A stretch of 64,000 bases of DNA from Streptomyces bottropensis ATCC 25435 (GTDB lineage Bacteria; Actinomycetota; Actinomycetes; Streptomycetales; Streptomycetaceae). The DNA is taken from contig NZ_KB911581.1 in the NCBI RefSeq assembly GCF_000383595.1, forward strand, positions 4,682,496-4,746,495, in the 5' to 3' direction. Position numbers and translations under genes: made by a program. Numbering within the stretch: the stretch's first letter is position 1; each line of letters starts with the position of its first letter. Positions 7,546 through 16,025 of this stretch are shown one piece after another. The notes under the pieces are model-generated. The model saw nothing but the letters and a program-made list of their open reading frames with translations. It made no database searches and was not told the origin of the DNA.

Positions 7546-8868
7546 GTGAGTTCCGAACAGCCGTCCTCCGGCCGCCCGACAGGACCGCCCTCCGGCCCGT
7601 TGTCCGGGCCCCAGCAGCCCAGCCCCACGCCGCCCAGCCCCACGCGGCCGAGCGGTCAGGTGCCCCCGGAGCCGCCGGGCGACGCCTCGGGCCCCGGCGG
7701 CACCGGCGGAACGGGAGGCTCGGGCGGTTCCGGCGGCGGACCGAGCGGCCCGGCGGGAGCAGGCGGCCGGGGAGGTCCCGGTCAGCCGTGGTGGCGGTCC
7801 GCCCCTCGCATCGCCCTCATGGTCACCGCGGCCGTCGTCGCGGTGGTCCTGGTCGTCGTCCTCACCCGCTCCGACGACTCCGGCGACTCGGCCGGCGGCG
7901 AGGTCTTCCTCCAGGCCGCGGGAAAGTCGGGCCCCGACCCCTTCACCGAGTCGACGGCCACCGACAGCTCCACCCCGCCCGAGACCCCCACGGCCACACC
8001 GAGCAGCTCGGAACCCGCCAACGTGACGCGTGCCGTGGACGGTTCGTCCCCCGGCCTCTACGGCGGCACCCGCAAGGTCTCCAGCTGTGACGTGGAGAAG
8101 CAGATCAAGGTCCTCGGGGCGAACCCCGCGAAGAACGACGCGTTCGCCTCCGTCGCCGGAGTCGAGCCCTCCGGCGTACCCGCCTACCTGCGTTCACTCA
8201 CCCCGGTGCAGCTGCGCATGGACACCCGCGTCACCAACCACGGCTACCGCGACGGCGCCGCCACCAGCTACCAGGCCGTCCTCCAGTCCGGCACCGCCGT
8301 CCTCGTCGACGACCGGGGCGTGCCCCGGGTGCGCTGCGCCTGCGGCAACCCGCTGAAGCCGCCGGTCGCGCTGAAGACCACGCCGGAGCCCAAGGGCGAC
8401 TCCTGGCCGTCGTACCGGCCGCAGAACGTCGTGGTCGTCGAACCCTCGACGACGGTCATCAACGTCTTCGTCCTCTACGACCCCGAGCACGACGACTGGT
8501 TCACCCGGCCCGCCGGCGACACGGGCGGGAAGGACAAGAAGACCACCCCGCCCGTCAACCAGCCCTCCCCGTCGACGTCGACGTCGTTCTCCGAGGAACC
8601 GCCCTCGAAGTCGCCCAAGCCGTGCCCCTCGGGCGGCGCGACGCAGACCGAGAAGAACAGGGACGCCGACCACGGCGCGAGCCCCTGCCCCTCCTCGTCC
8701 TCGGTGACCCCGTCCACCTCGCCCCCGTCGGCGCCGGAGACTCCGTCCACCTCGCCGCCGTCGGCGCCGCAGAGTCCCGAGACGGCCGAGGTGCCGCCGG
8801 AGGACACCACGACCTCCGGGTCGGCGTCCCTCGACAGCGTCCCGGCGCCGGTCGCCCCGGGTTCCTGA
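7546..8868 (+). CDS. DUF6777-type membrane-anchored protein with Pro/Ser/Gly-rich ends
   Basis: This 440-residue protein has three parts: a Pro/Ser/Gly-rich cytoplasmic N-terminus (1-85), one membrane helix (about 88-107), then an extracytoplasmic region. The globular part, roughly 165-340, carries four Cys including a CAC pair and matches my recollection of DUF6777. A C-terminal Ser/Pro/Thr-rich tail of about 100 residues resembles wall-spanning linkers. The GTG start has GGGAGAAG a few bases upstream. It diverges from the streptophobe gene, a pairing I recall from other Streptomyces, which suggests they act together at the envelope. The function is unknown. Confidence 0.75.
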   Translation: MSSEQPSSGRPTGPPSGPLSGPQQPSPTPPSPTRPSGQVPPEPPGDASGPGGTGGTGGSGGSGGGPSGPAGAGGRGGPGQPWWRSAPRIALMVTAAVVAVVLVVVLTRSDDSGDSAGGEVFLQAAGKSGPDPFTESTATDSSTPPETPTATPSSSEPANVTRAVDGSSPGLYGGTRKVSSCDVEKQIKVLGANPAKNDAFASVAGVEPSGVPAYLRSLTPVQLRMDTRVTNHGYRDGAATSYQAVLQSGTAVLVDDRGVPRVRCACGNPLKPPVALKTTPEPKGDSWPSYRPQNVVVVEPSTTVINVFVLYDPEHDDWFTRPAGDTGGKDKKTTPPVNQPSPSTSTSFSEEPPSKSPKPCPSGGATQTEKNRDADHGASPCPSSSSVTPSTSPPSAPETPSTSPPSAPQSPETAEVPPEDTTTSGSASLDSVPAPVAPGS

Positions 8869-8900
8869 CGGGCCGGCGGCGCCGACGGGGCCCTACCGCC

Positions 8901-10370
8901 TCACTCGTCGATCGCCGCGCCGAACAGGGCGTCCACATGGGGCGCCCCGAGGGAAGCGGCGTTGTACGTCCACGACCCGGCCGCCGTGACGCCGCCCGAG
9001 CCCGCCGAGAGCACCCAGACGTGACCGTCGCCGGTGTTCTCGCCCGGCGAGGCGGCCAGCAGTCCGAAGCGGCCGTCGCTGTTCGGGTCGGTCAGCCGGA
9101 CCTGGGCGCCCCACTTGTCGCCCTTCTCGGCGGCGCCCGGCACGTCCGTGGAGTTCTGGTCCCAGGACCTGGCGCCCACCGAGGTCAGCCCGGCGGCGGA
9201 GCCGCGCAGCACCCACACGGCGCCCGCGTCCTCGACCGTGCCGATGTCCTCGCCCGCCGCGCCGATCGCCACGTCCGCGTGACCGTCCCCGTCGGTGTCC
9301 GCGACCGACAGGTCCGAGCCCCAGCCGTCACCGGCCTCGGCGACCCCCGGCACACCGGGGGAGTCCTGCACCCACCAGTCCGGATCCGCCGCCGGGCCGT
9401 CCGGACCACCGAGACGCACGCCCACCAGCCCGCCGGTCTGTGTCTCACCCGGCTGGTCGTCCGGGGAGTGCGGCTCACCGGTCACCAGGTCGTCGTACCC
9501 GTCGTTGTCGATGTCCCCGGACGCCGCGACCGGACCGCCGCGCAGATCGCGCTCGTACTTCAGTCCGTCCGCGTTGCCCGACAGGTACGCGGACCAGCCG
9601 TACCCGGGTTCGTCGCCCAGGCTCAGCCCGGACACGACGAGGTCGGCGAAGCCGTTCCTGTCGTAGTCGCCGGTGGTCATGGACACGGGCCGGATGTCGC
9701 GGGCCTCGGCCTTCGCGCCGAACCGCTGGGTGGACTCCCGGCGCATCGAACCGCGCGCCGCGTCGTCGTAGGCGAACAGTTCCACGCCGTACGGGTCGAG
9801 GACGGCGAGAAGGTCGCCGTCCGTCTCGGCGGTGAAGCGGCCGGCGGCCAGGCCGGTGCCGAACTGCTCGCCGGCGGCGGGCTCCTCGGTCTCCAGCCAG
9901 TCGCTCGCGGCGCCCGTCAGCCCGGCCTTCGAGCCCCACAGGACGGCCACGCCACCGGCGTCCTTGACGGTGCCGAGGTCCTCGCCGGGGATGCCGACCA
10001 CCGCGTCGTCGAACCCGTCGCCGTCCAGGTCGCCCGTGGCGACCGCCCGGCCGAACCCGTCGCCCGGCTCGGCCGCGCCCGCGACCCCGGACGTCGACTG
10101 GCTGAATCTGGCGACATTGCTCGTGCCGATGCCCTTGGCCGAGCCGTACTGCACGGTCACCAGACCCGCGCCGCTCCTGCCGCTCACGGTGGCACCCGGC
10201 GCGCCGATCAGGACGTCCTCGTAACCGTCGCCGTTGAAGTCGCTGTTGCGGTCACTGGCCCGCGTACTGCCGGGCGAGCCGGCGTACGCGGACGGCGCGG
10301 TGGCGATCGCCGCGCCGGAGACAAGAAGAAATGTGGCAGCGGCCAGCGCTGCCGAACGGTTCTTGCGCAT
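8901..10370 (-). CDS. secreted FG-GAP/VCBS repeat protein (integrin-like beta-propeller)
   Basis: A 489-residue secreted protein. Residues 1-31 are a Sec signal peptide (basic start, hydrophobic core, A-Y-A cleavage site). The rest is built from FG-GAP blades, each with a calcium-loop pattern: six are visible, beginning DFNGDGYEDV, DLDGDGFDDA, DYDRNGFADL, DIDNDGYDDL, DTDGDGHADV and DPNSDGRFGL (the last degenerate). Blades also carry the G-A-P/G-E-D-x-G-T turn motif. Such propellers usually bind proteins or sugars outside the cell; no catalytic domain is present. The start is well supported by GAGGAG ahead of the ATG at 10370, although the frame is open about 230 bases further upstream. Confidence 0.88.
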   Translation of the reverse strand: MRKNRSAALAAATFLLVSGAAIATAPSAYAGSPGSTRASDRNSDFNGDGYEDVLIGAPGATVSGRSGAGLVTVQYGSAKGIGTSNVARFSQSTSGVAGAAEPGDGFGRAVATGDLDGDGFDDAVVGIPGEDLGTVKDAGGVAVLWGSKAGLTGAASDWLETEEPAAGEQFGTGLAAGRFTAETDGDLLAVLDPYGVELFAYDDAARGSMRRESTQRFGAKAEARDIRPVSMTTGDYDRNGFADLVVSGLSLGDEPGYGWSAYLSGNADGLKYERDLRGGPVAASGDIDNDGYDDLVTGEPHSPDDQPGETQTGGLVGVRLGGPDGPAADPDWWVQDSPGVPGVAEAGDGWGSDLSVADTDGDGHADVAIGAAGEDIGTVEDAGAVWVLRGSAAGLTSVGARSWDQNSTDVPGAAEKGDKWGAQVRLTDPNSDGRFGLLAASPGENTGDGHVWVLSAGSGGVTAAGSWTYNAASLGAPHVDALFGAAIDE

Positions 10371-10624
10371 GTTCGGCTCCTCGAAACAACAACGGCCGGG
10401 CAGCGCGGGGGTGTCCGGAAAGGGCCCGTTCCTTGTCCGGCGTCCTGTTCGACACCGCGTGGTGAACAAGGGTTGTACGGGAGTACACGGCCGCTTCAGG
10501 AGGGCAGGGGTGCGGATTCGGCCGCGGCGGTGTGGCGGTCCGGGGTCCTCGCAGGCCGGACGGAGGGGGTGACCGGCGGAAATGGAGTGGCGGAGCGGCA
10601 CGGTGACCGCCGATGCTCCTCCGT

Positions 10625-11218
10625 ATGAGTGACCATGGTGCGACCCGTCCCGACGACCGGCCCCTGCCCGAGAGGAAGCCCGGCTGGGGCGACCGGTTCG
10701 TCGGCCCCGAAGGGGACCCGCGCGGCGACGGAGGGTTCGAGGGGGAGCGGGCCACGCTCGTCGGGTATCTGCGCAACCAGCGGCTGACCCTGGAGCTGAA
10801 GTGCGCGGATCTGGACGCCGAGGCCCTGGCCCGCCGTGCGGTGCCGCCGTCGAACATCTCGCTGCTCGGCCTCGTGCGCCACCTGGCCGGCGTGGAACAG
10901 TACTGGTTCCGCCAGGCGTTGGCGGGCGAGCCGCCGTCGCCGCGCCACTATCGCGCGGGGGACGACCCGGACGGGGACTTCAACGACGCCGTCGCGGACC
11001 CCGAGGCCGTCGCCGACGCCTGGAGGACCTGGCGGCACGAGGTCGACTTCGCCGAACGCTTCGTGGCGGCGGCCCCCGATCTCGCCCTCACCGGCCGCCA
11101 CGACGGCGAGCCCATCGCCCTGCGCGAGGTCCTCGTCCACATGATCGAGGAGTACGCCCGCCACAACGGTCACGCGGACTTCCTGCGCGAACGCATCGAC
11201 GGCCGCGTCGGAGAATGA
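10625..11218 (+). CDS. DinB-family protein (DUF664)
   Basis: A 197-residue cytoplasmic protein of the DinB/YfiT four-helix superfamily. Three metal-binding His are typical; here H in LVRHLAGVEQYWF, and two near the C-terminus in LVHMIEEYARHNGHADFLRE, fit that pattern. DinB members often act as thiol-dependent enzymes, in actinobacteria frequently with mycothiol, but the substrate of this one cannot be read from the sequence. Start is set at ATG 10625 (MSDHG...); an in-frame ATG lies 12 bases upstream. It stands alone, diverging from the FG-GAP gene. Confidence 0.85.
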   Translation: MSDHGATRPDDRPLPERKPGWGDRFVGPEGDPRGDGGFEGERATLVGYLRNQRLTLELKCADLDAEALARRAVPPSNISLLGLVRHLAGVEQYWFRQALAGEPPSPRHYRAGDDPDGDFNDAVADPEAVADAWRTWRHEVDFAERFVAAAPDLALTGRHDGEPIALREVLVHMIEEYARHNGHADFLRERIDGRVGE

Positions 11219-11319
11219 CGCCCAGGAGCGGGTTCCCGACGATGCGGGTTCCCGACGATTTCCCTGAGGGCGGAACGCCGACCCCTTCCCCTCCCGCCCG
11301 TGATTCCTAGGCTGGAGAA

Positions 11320-11727
11320 GTGAGCCAACACGCCTCGAACGAAGCCCGCGTCATCCCCCTTCGCCCGGCTACGGCCCGTCCGGCGGGGGTCCGCCCGGCG
11401 ACCTCCCGTCCGTCCGGCCCACCCGCCAGGGAACCTCTCTGGCGTGACCTCGTCGGTGACGTACTGCGCCGCGAACGGCTGGCCCAGGAACGCACCTTGA
11501 AGGACGTCGCCGACGAGGCCCGCATCTCGATGCCGTACCTCTCCGAAGTGGAACGGGGCCGCAAGGAGGCCTCGTCGGAAGTCCTCGCGGCAGCCGCCCA
11601 GGCCCTGGGGCTGAACCTCGGAGACCTGCTGTCCCTGGCGCAGACGGAGCTGACCCGTCACACACCCCGCAGCGCCCCCCGCGGCACGCCCGGGGCCCCC
11701 TACAACGGCCTGTGCCTCGTGGCCTGA
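11320..11727 (+). CDS. popR: PopR/ClgR-like XRE regulator of the clpP3-clpP4 operon
   Basis: A 135-residue regulator. Residues 1-40 are a basic, Pro-rich tail; residues 45-105 are an XRE helix-turn-helix (LKDVADEARISMPYLSEVE) very like ClgR/PopR. The protein ends in ...CLVA, an ssrA-like tail; in S. lividans PopR is degraded by ClpP through C-terminal alanines. The gene is convergent with the clpP3-clpP4 operon (18 bp apart), and a PopR-type operator lies before clpP3 at 13085-13099. A TAGGCT -10-like box at 11308-11313 sits 6 bases before the GTG, so the message may be nearly leaderless. Context and tail make popR the best name; clgR is the main alternative. Confidence 0.85.
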   Translation: MSQHASNEARVIPLRPATARPAGVRPATSRPSGPPAREPLWRDLVGDVLRRERLAQERTLKDVADEARISMPYLSEVERGRKEASSEVLAAAAQALGLNLGDLLSLAQTELTRHTPRSAPRGTPGAPYNGLCLVA

Positions 11728-11745
11728 TGTTCGCGCGAGCGGCCC

Positions 11746-12348
11746 TCAGACCCCCACCAGCCGCCGGTTCAACACCTCGTCCGCCAGCCCGTACGCCACC
11801 GCCTCCTCCGCCGTGAACACCTTGTCGCGATCCATGTCGGCCCGCAGACCGGACATCTCGCGCCCGGTGTGACGCGCGAGCACGTCCTCGACCTGGGCCC
11901 GGATCCGCACCATCTCCTTGGCCTGCAGGGCGAGATCGGAGACCGTGCCCTGACGGCCTCCGCTCGCCGGCTGCCCCAGCAGCACCCGCGCGTGCTCCAG
12001 CACGAAGCGCCGCCCGGGGTCCCCGCCCGCCAGCAGCACCGCCGCCGTCGAGGCCGCCTGCCCGACGCAGAACGTCGAGATCGGCGCGCGTACGTAGGAC
12101 ATCGTGTCGTAGATCGCCATCAGCGAGGTGAACGATCCCCCGGGCGAGTTGATGTAGATCGCGATCTCGCTCTCCGGCGCCGACGACTCCAGGTGCAGCA
12201 GCTGCGCGATGACGACGTTGGCCACCCCGTCGTCGATCTCCGTACCGAGGAAGATGATCCGCTCGGACAGCAGCCGGCTGAACACGTCGTACGACCGCTC
12301 CCCTTGCGGAGTCCGCTCGACCACGTTCGGAATCGTGTACGTCCCCAT
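11746..12348 (-). CDS. clpP4: ClpP-family protease subunit ClpP4, catalytic His replaced by Gly
   Basis: A 200-residue ClpP subunit. The fold markers are intact: YINSPGGS (65-72), the nucleophile Ser100 in VGQAASTA, and the acid Asp175 in DMDRDKVF. At the position of the catalytic His (MMHQP in most ClpPs) this protein reads VLLGQPASGG: the codon is GGG and the residue is Gly125, exactly 25 residues after Ser100 as in E. coli ClpP. The subunit is therefore probably inactive alone and may have a structural or regulatory role with ClpP3. It is translationally coupled to clpP3 (TGATG, one-base overlap). Confidence 0.9.
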   Translation of the reverse strand: MGTYTIPNVVERTPQGERSYDVFSRLLSERIIFLGTEIDDGVANVVIAQLLHLESSAPESEIAIYINSPGGSFTSLMAIYDTMSYVRAPISTFCVGQAASTAAVLLAGGDPGRRFVLEHARVLLGQPASGGRQGTVSDLALQAKEMVRIRAQVEDVLARHTGREMSGLRADMDRDKVFTAEEAVAYGLADEVLNRRLVGV

Positions 12349-13004
12349 CACTGCAGTCCCATCCGTCGGCGTGACGAGGCCGGCCGCACGTCGTCGAGCG
12401 CCTCGACGACCCGGTCGACCATCCCGTACTCCCTGGCCTGTTCGGCCGTGAACCAGCGGTCGCGGTCGCCGTCCCGGGAGATCGTCTCCTCGGTCTGGCC
12501 GGTGTGCTCCGCGGTGATCCGCTCGATGGCCCGCTTGGTGAACTCCAGGTTCTCCGCCTGGATCTCGATGTCGGCGGTGGTGCCGCCGATGCCCGCCGAC
12601 GGCTGGTGCATCATGATGCGCGCGTTGGGCAGCGCGTAGCGCTTGCCGTGGGCGCCCACGCTCAGCAGGAACTGACCCATGCTCGCCGCGAAGCCCATCG
12701 CCAGCGTCGAGACGTCGTTCGGGATCAGCCGCATCGTGTCGTAGATGGCGAGGCCCGCGGTCACCGAACCGCCGGGGCTGTTGATGTAGAGGCTGATGTC
12801 GGTGCGCGGGTCCTCCGCCGACAGCAGCAGCAGCTGGGCACAGACCCGGTTGGCGGAGACCTCGTCGACCTGGGTGCCGAGGAGGACGATCCGCTGGGCG
12901 AGGAGCTGCGCGGCGAGATGGTCGTCGAAGCGCGACGGCGGGGTGTCGCCCTCCTCGGCGCGCGGGGCGAGCGTCGGGGCCCGGCCGGTGGTCAGTGGAG
13001 CCAC
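12348..13004 (-). CDS. clpP3: ATP-dependent Clp protease proteolytic subunit ClpP3
   Basis: A 218-residue ClpP peptidase subunit with a full triad: Ser108 (GFAASMGQ), His133 (MMHQPSAG) and Asp182 (DGDRDRWF). An N-terminal stretch of about 25 residues may be a propeptide. ClpP tetradecamers degrade proteins unfolded by ClpX or ClpC. In S. lividans the clpP3P4 operon is a back-up set, repressed unless ClpP1P2 is impaired and switched on by PopR. The GTG start has GGGAGGAA just upstream. A PopR box lies about 80 bases before the start, and popR is next to the operon. Confidence 0.92.
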   Translation of the reverse strand: MAPLTTGRAPTLAPRAEEGDTPPSRFDDHLAAQLLAQRIVLLGTQVDEVSANRVCAQLLLLSAEDPRTDISLYINSPGGSVTAGLAIYDTMRLIPNDVSTLAMGFAASMGQFLLSVGAHGKRYALPNARIMMHQPSAGIGGTTADIEIQAENLEFTKRAIERITAEHTGQTEETISRDGDRDRWFTAEQAREYGMVDRVVEALDDVRPASSRRRMGLQ

Positions 13005-13084
13005 GGTTCCTCCCTGGGGGTGAACACGACCGCGGTGGCCGCTGTCTCCACTCTCCCCACGAACCGCCCCTCACCTGGCCTTTC

Positions 13085-13099
13085 TCTGCCCACGGCAGA
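13085..13099. promoter_or_regulatory. PopR-type operator upstream of clpP3
   Basis: TCTGCC-CAC-GGCAGA is a perfect 6-bp inverted repeat with a 3-bp spacer. It agrees with the PopR recognition motif TTCTGCC-N3-GGCAGAA as I recall it for S. lividans clpP3 and clpP4. It lies 81 bases before the clpP3 start, in the right place for an activator. Confidence 0.8.
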
Positions 13100-13225
13100 T
13101 TCGCCGACAGCAGAGCGGCGACCGCCCGCCGTGATCCGCCGCAGCGGACGCCCGCGCCACCGATGAGTTTCGGAAGCAGGATCGGTCGATACAGAGACGA
13201 CACACCCCCGCCCGAGGAGGCACTC

Positions 13226-13705
13226 ATGTCCAGCGACGGATTCACCATCTGCCTGTGGTTCGACGGCCGGGCCGAGGAGGCCGCCACCCACTACGTCTCG
13301 ATCTTCAAGAACTCACGGCTCGGCCGCGTCACCCACTACGGGGAGGGCGCGTTCCAGCCGGCCGGCACGGTGCTCACCGTGGACTTCGAGGCCAACGGCC
13401 AGCGGTTCGTCGCGCTGAACGGCGGCCCGCAGTTCACGTTCACCGAAGCCGTCTCCTTCCAGATCCTCTGCGCCGACCAGGACGAGATCGACTACTACTG
13501 GAACAGCCTCACCGAGGGCGGCGAGCCGGGCCCCTGCGGCTGGCTCAAGGACAGGTTCGGGGTGTCCTGGCAGGTCGTGCCCACCGCCCTCATCGAGATG
13601 ATCAACGACTCGGACGCGCAGAAGGCGGCCCGCGCGACGGCGGCGATGATGTCGATGGGCAAGCTCGACCTCGCCGCGCTGGAGAAGGCGTACGCGGGCG
13701 AATAG
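13226..13705 (+). CDS. VOC-superfamily protein (PhnB/3-demethylubiquinone methyltransferase-like fold)
   Basis: A 159-residue protein of the PhnB-like branch of the vicinal-oxygen-chelate fold. Typical features are the start FTICLWFDGRAEEAATHY, the YEG-like strand SFQILCADQDEIDYYW, and GWLKDRFGVSWQVVP near the C-terminus. The old name 3-demethylubiquinone methyltransferase is misleading: no methyltransferase motif is present. Members are small dimeric proteins with mostly unknown substrates. The ATG has a strong GAGGAGG site (13214-13220). It transcribes away from clpP3 and appears monocistronic. Confidence 0.88.
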   Translation: MSSDGFTICLWFDGRAEEAATHYVSIFKNSRLGRVTHYGEGAFQPAGTVLTVDFEANGQRFVALNGGPQFTFTEAVSFQILCADQDEIDYYWNSLTEGGEPGPCGWLKDRFGVSWQVVPTALIEMINDSDAQKAARATAAMMSMGKLDLAALEKAYAGE

Positions 13706-13821
13706 CCGTTGCGCACATCCTCGTTCCGGTGGGCGGCCCCCGTGGCCGGGCCTCCCACCAGGGCGGCACCGCGATGTCGGCGATTCTTTACCTGAGCCGG
13801 GTAGCGGCCGCAAAGGACTCC

Positions 13822-13845
13822 GGTGAGGCTTGGCCGTGCATCACC
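13822..13845 (+). promoter_or_regulatory. possible leader hairpin before terC
   Basis: GGTGA (13822-13826) pairs with TCACC (13841-13845), and inside it GGC-TTG-GCC can form a small stem. The structure ends 10 bases before the ribosome site of terC. TerC-family genes elsewhere can sit behind manganese riboswitches, but I do not see that motif's conserved boxes here, so this is only a structural hint. Confidence 0.2.
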
Positions 13846-13862
13846 TGTTACCCGGAGGAACC

Positions 13863-14888
13863 TTGAACGTCTCCCTGGCCACCTGGCTGCTCACGATCGT
13901 CGCCCTGGGCCTCCTGGTGGCCGTCGACTTCTTCATCGGCCGAAAACCCCACGACGTGTCGATCAAGGAGGCCGGCATCTGGTCGGCCGTCTGGATCGCC
14001 CTGGCCATCGCGTTCGGCCTGGGGGTGTGGGCCGTCGGCGGGGGCAAGCCCGCGGGAGAGTTCTTCGCCGGCTTCATCACCGAGAAGTCCCTCAGCGTCG
14101 ACAACCTCTTCGTCTTCGTCCTGATCATGGCGAAGTTCGCGGTGCCCTCGCAGTACCAGCAGCGCGTCCTGATGGTCGGCGTCCTCATGGCGCTGGTGCT
14201 CCGCGCGATCTTCATCGCGGCCGGCGCCGCGATCATCTCCAGCTTCTCCTGGGTCTTCTACATCTTCGGCGCGTTCCTGATCTACACCGCCTGGAAGCTG
14301 GTGGAGGACGCCCGCAAGGGCACCCACGAGGAGGAGTACGAGGAGAACAAGCTCCTCCAGGCCGTGGAGAAGCGCTTCGGGGTGGCCGACCGGTACCACG
14401 GCACCAAGCTGTGGATCGAGGAGAACGGCAAGCGCGTCATGACGCCGATGCTCGTCGTGATGCTCGCCATCGGCTCCACCGACGTCCTCTTCGCGCTCGA
14501 CTCCATCCCCGCGATCTACGGCCTCACCCAGGACCCGTACATCGTCTTCACCGCCAACGCCTTCGCCCTGATGGGCCTGCGGCAGCTGTACTTCCTCATC
14601 GGCGGCCTGCTGAAGAAGCTGGTCCACCTCTCCTACGGCCTGTCGATCATCCTCGGCTTCATCGGCGTCAAGCTCGTCCTCCACGCCCTGCACGAGTCCG
14701 GGGTCCACGTCCCCGAGATCTCCATCCCCTTCTCCCTCGGCTTCATCGTCCTGGTCCTGGCCGTGACGACGGTGACGAGCCTGTGGGCCTCGAAGCGGCA
14801 GCAGCAGCGGGACCAGCGGGACCAGCGGGACGCGGCGGGCGCGGGGGACGACGAACAGGACGACGAACACACGTCGCAGCCGGTCTAG
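13863..14888 (+). CDS. TerC-family integral membrane protein
   Basis: A 341-residue TerC protein with about eight or nine membrane segments. Conserved acidic residues sit inside the membrane at SVDNLFVF (Asp80) and STDVLFALDSIPA (Asp207, Asp213), probably for metal binding. TerC relatives are tied to tellurite resistance and to manganese export. The start is assigned to TTG 13863 because GGAGGAA ends two bases upstream and the protein then begins NVSLATWLL, as in relatives; an ATG 33 bases upstream is in frame but has no ribosome site. The polar Gln/Arg/Asp C-terminal tail is cytoplasmic. The stop overlaps that of the next gene in a shared CTAG. Confidence 0.92.
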   Translation: MNVSLATWLLTIVALGLLVAVDFFIGRKPHDVSIKEAGIWSAVWIALAIAFGLGVWAVGGGKPAGEFFAGFITEKSLSVDNLFVFVLIMAKFAVPSQYQQRVLMVGVLMALVLRAIFIAAGAAIISSFSWVFYIFGAFLIYTAWKLVEDARKGTHEEEYEENKLLQAVEKRFGVADRYHGTKLWIEENGKRVMTPMLVVMLAIGSTDVLFALDSIPAIYGLTQDPYIVFTANAFALMGLRQLYFLIGGLLKKLVHLSYGLSIILGFIGVKLVLHALHESGVHVPEISIPFSLGFIVLVLAVTTVTSLWASKRQQQRDQRDQRDAAGAGDDEQDDEHTSQPV

Positions 14889-15826
14889 GGGCCCTGGGAG
14901 ACCTCGTCGGCGATGGCCCGCGTGATCTCGCGGGCCATCCGCGTGATGCCGGGCGACACCACCGGGCACGGCCTCGGCGTGGAGGTCGTCGGGGCCAGGC
15001 AGAAGTGCAGGTAGTCCTTGTCGTGGTGGAGGGCGGTGCGGGCCCGTCCCGGCTGGGTGCAGTAGCCGTCGTGCGCACGCTCGTACGGGGTGCACGGCAG
15101 GTACTGGGTCCAGGCGTAGCGGTCGGAGGCCGGGCTCACGGCCCGGCCGGCGTCGGCGGTGATGTCCCCGGAGGCCCTGGCCCGCTTCTCGTAGAGGGCG
15201 TTCACCCGGCGCACCCGGTCCGGGGTCATCGGGTCCGGGCCCTGGAGCACCCACACGATCGTCGGCCGGTGCTCGCCGCCCGCGTTCGCGATCTGCTCGG
15301 TGAGCTGCTCGGCGGCGGCCTCGTACCGCCGGAAGTACTCCGTACGGGCCTTGCCGTAGGTGACCCCGTCCATGCAGGGCGTGTAGTCCCAGGAGTTGCC
15401 CCAGAACTGCACAACCACGTAGTCCGGGCTCAGCCGCCGCACCAGCGCGGCCGCCTTGTCCCGGGGCGGGACGAGCGACCGGTCGGCCGTGCCCTCCAGG
15501 TAGTCGCACAGGGTGGTACCCCCGTACGGCACGCTCGTGTAGACGGCTGCGAGGTCCTCCTTCAGCTGGGCGCCGAGGACCTTCTGATTCTCCATGGCGA
15601 GCGAGTCCCCGAGGTAGAGCACCTTGGGCGCCGGCTTCGCCGTACCGGCGTCCCCGCCGCTGTCCGGGGGCGCGGTGGCGGCCCGCTGACGCGTGGTCGG
15701 TGACGGGTCGGGCGCTGTCGCCGACGGAGGCGTCCCCTGCGGAGCGGACTCCGGATCCCCGCACGCGCCCAGCGACAGCGCGGCGAGCACCGCCCCGGCC
15801 ACTCCCACGATCCACGCCCTGCGCAT
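14885..15826 (-). CDS. SGNH/GDSL-hydrolase lipoprotein
   Basis: A 313-residue exported lipoprotein. Residues 1-22 are a lipoprotein signal (lipobox LGAC, Cys22), followed by a Pro/Thr-rich linker to about residue 65. The SGNH hydrolase core has block I GDSLA (Ser75), block III GN (Asn144 in FWGNSWD) and block V DYLH (Asp271, His274). This is the architecture of extracellular deacetylases or esterases acting on wall sugars or secreted polymers; the true substrate is unknown. Five extracytoplasmic Cys could form disulfides. It converges with terC, and the two stop codons share the palindrome CTAG at 14885-14888. Confidence 0.85.
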   Translation of the reverse strand: MRRAWIVGVAGAVLAALSLGACGDPESAPQGTPPSATAPDPSPTTRQRAATAPPDSGGDAGTAKPAPKVLYLGDSLAMENQKVLGAQLKEDLAAVYTSVPYGGTTLCDYLEGTADRSLVPPRDKAAALVRRLSPDYVVVQFWGNSWDYTPCMDGVTYGKARTEYFRRYEAAAEQLTEQIANAGGEHRPTIVWVLQGPDPMTPDRVRRVNALYEKRARASGDITADAGRAVSPASDRYAWTQYLPCTPYERAHDGYCTQPGRARTALHHDKDYLHFCLAPTTSTPRPCPVVSPGITRMAREITRAIADEVSQGP

Positions 15827-16025
15827 ACGGCGACTCCCGCCCCGGCCGTCGAAACGGTTCCCCAGGCAAGCACAGCCCGGGTCGGGGCGGAAGACATGTG
15901 TCGGCCACGCGTGGGGGACCGGCCGAGGCACGGCCACCGCACGGGCGCCGGAGCCGAGGCGATCTTGCTCCGGCGCCGACCCCACGGGGGGCGCCCGGTT
16001 CGGCCGGACGCCCCACCCGGCCGGG

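Noticed and set aside
13706..13862. Manganese (yybP-ykoY) riboswitch before terC
   Set aside because: The conserved boxes of that class are not visible; only a small hairpin is present.
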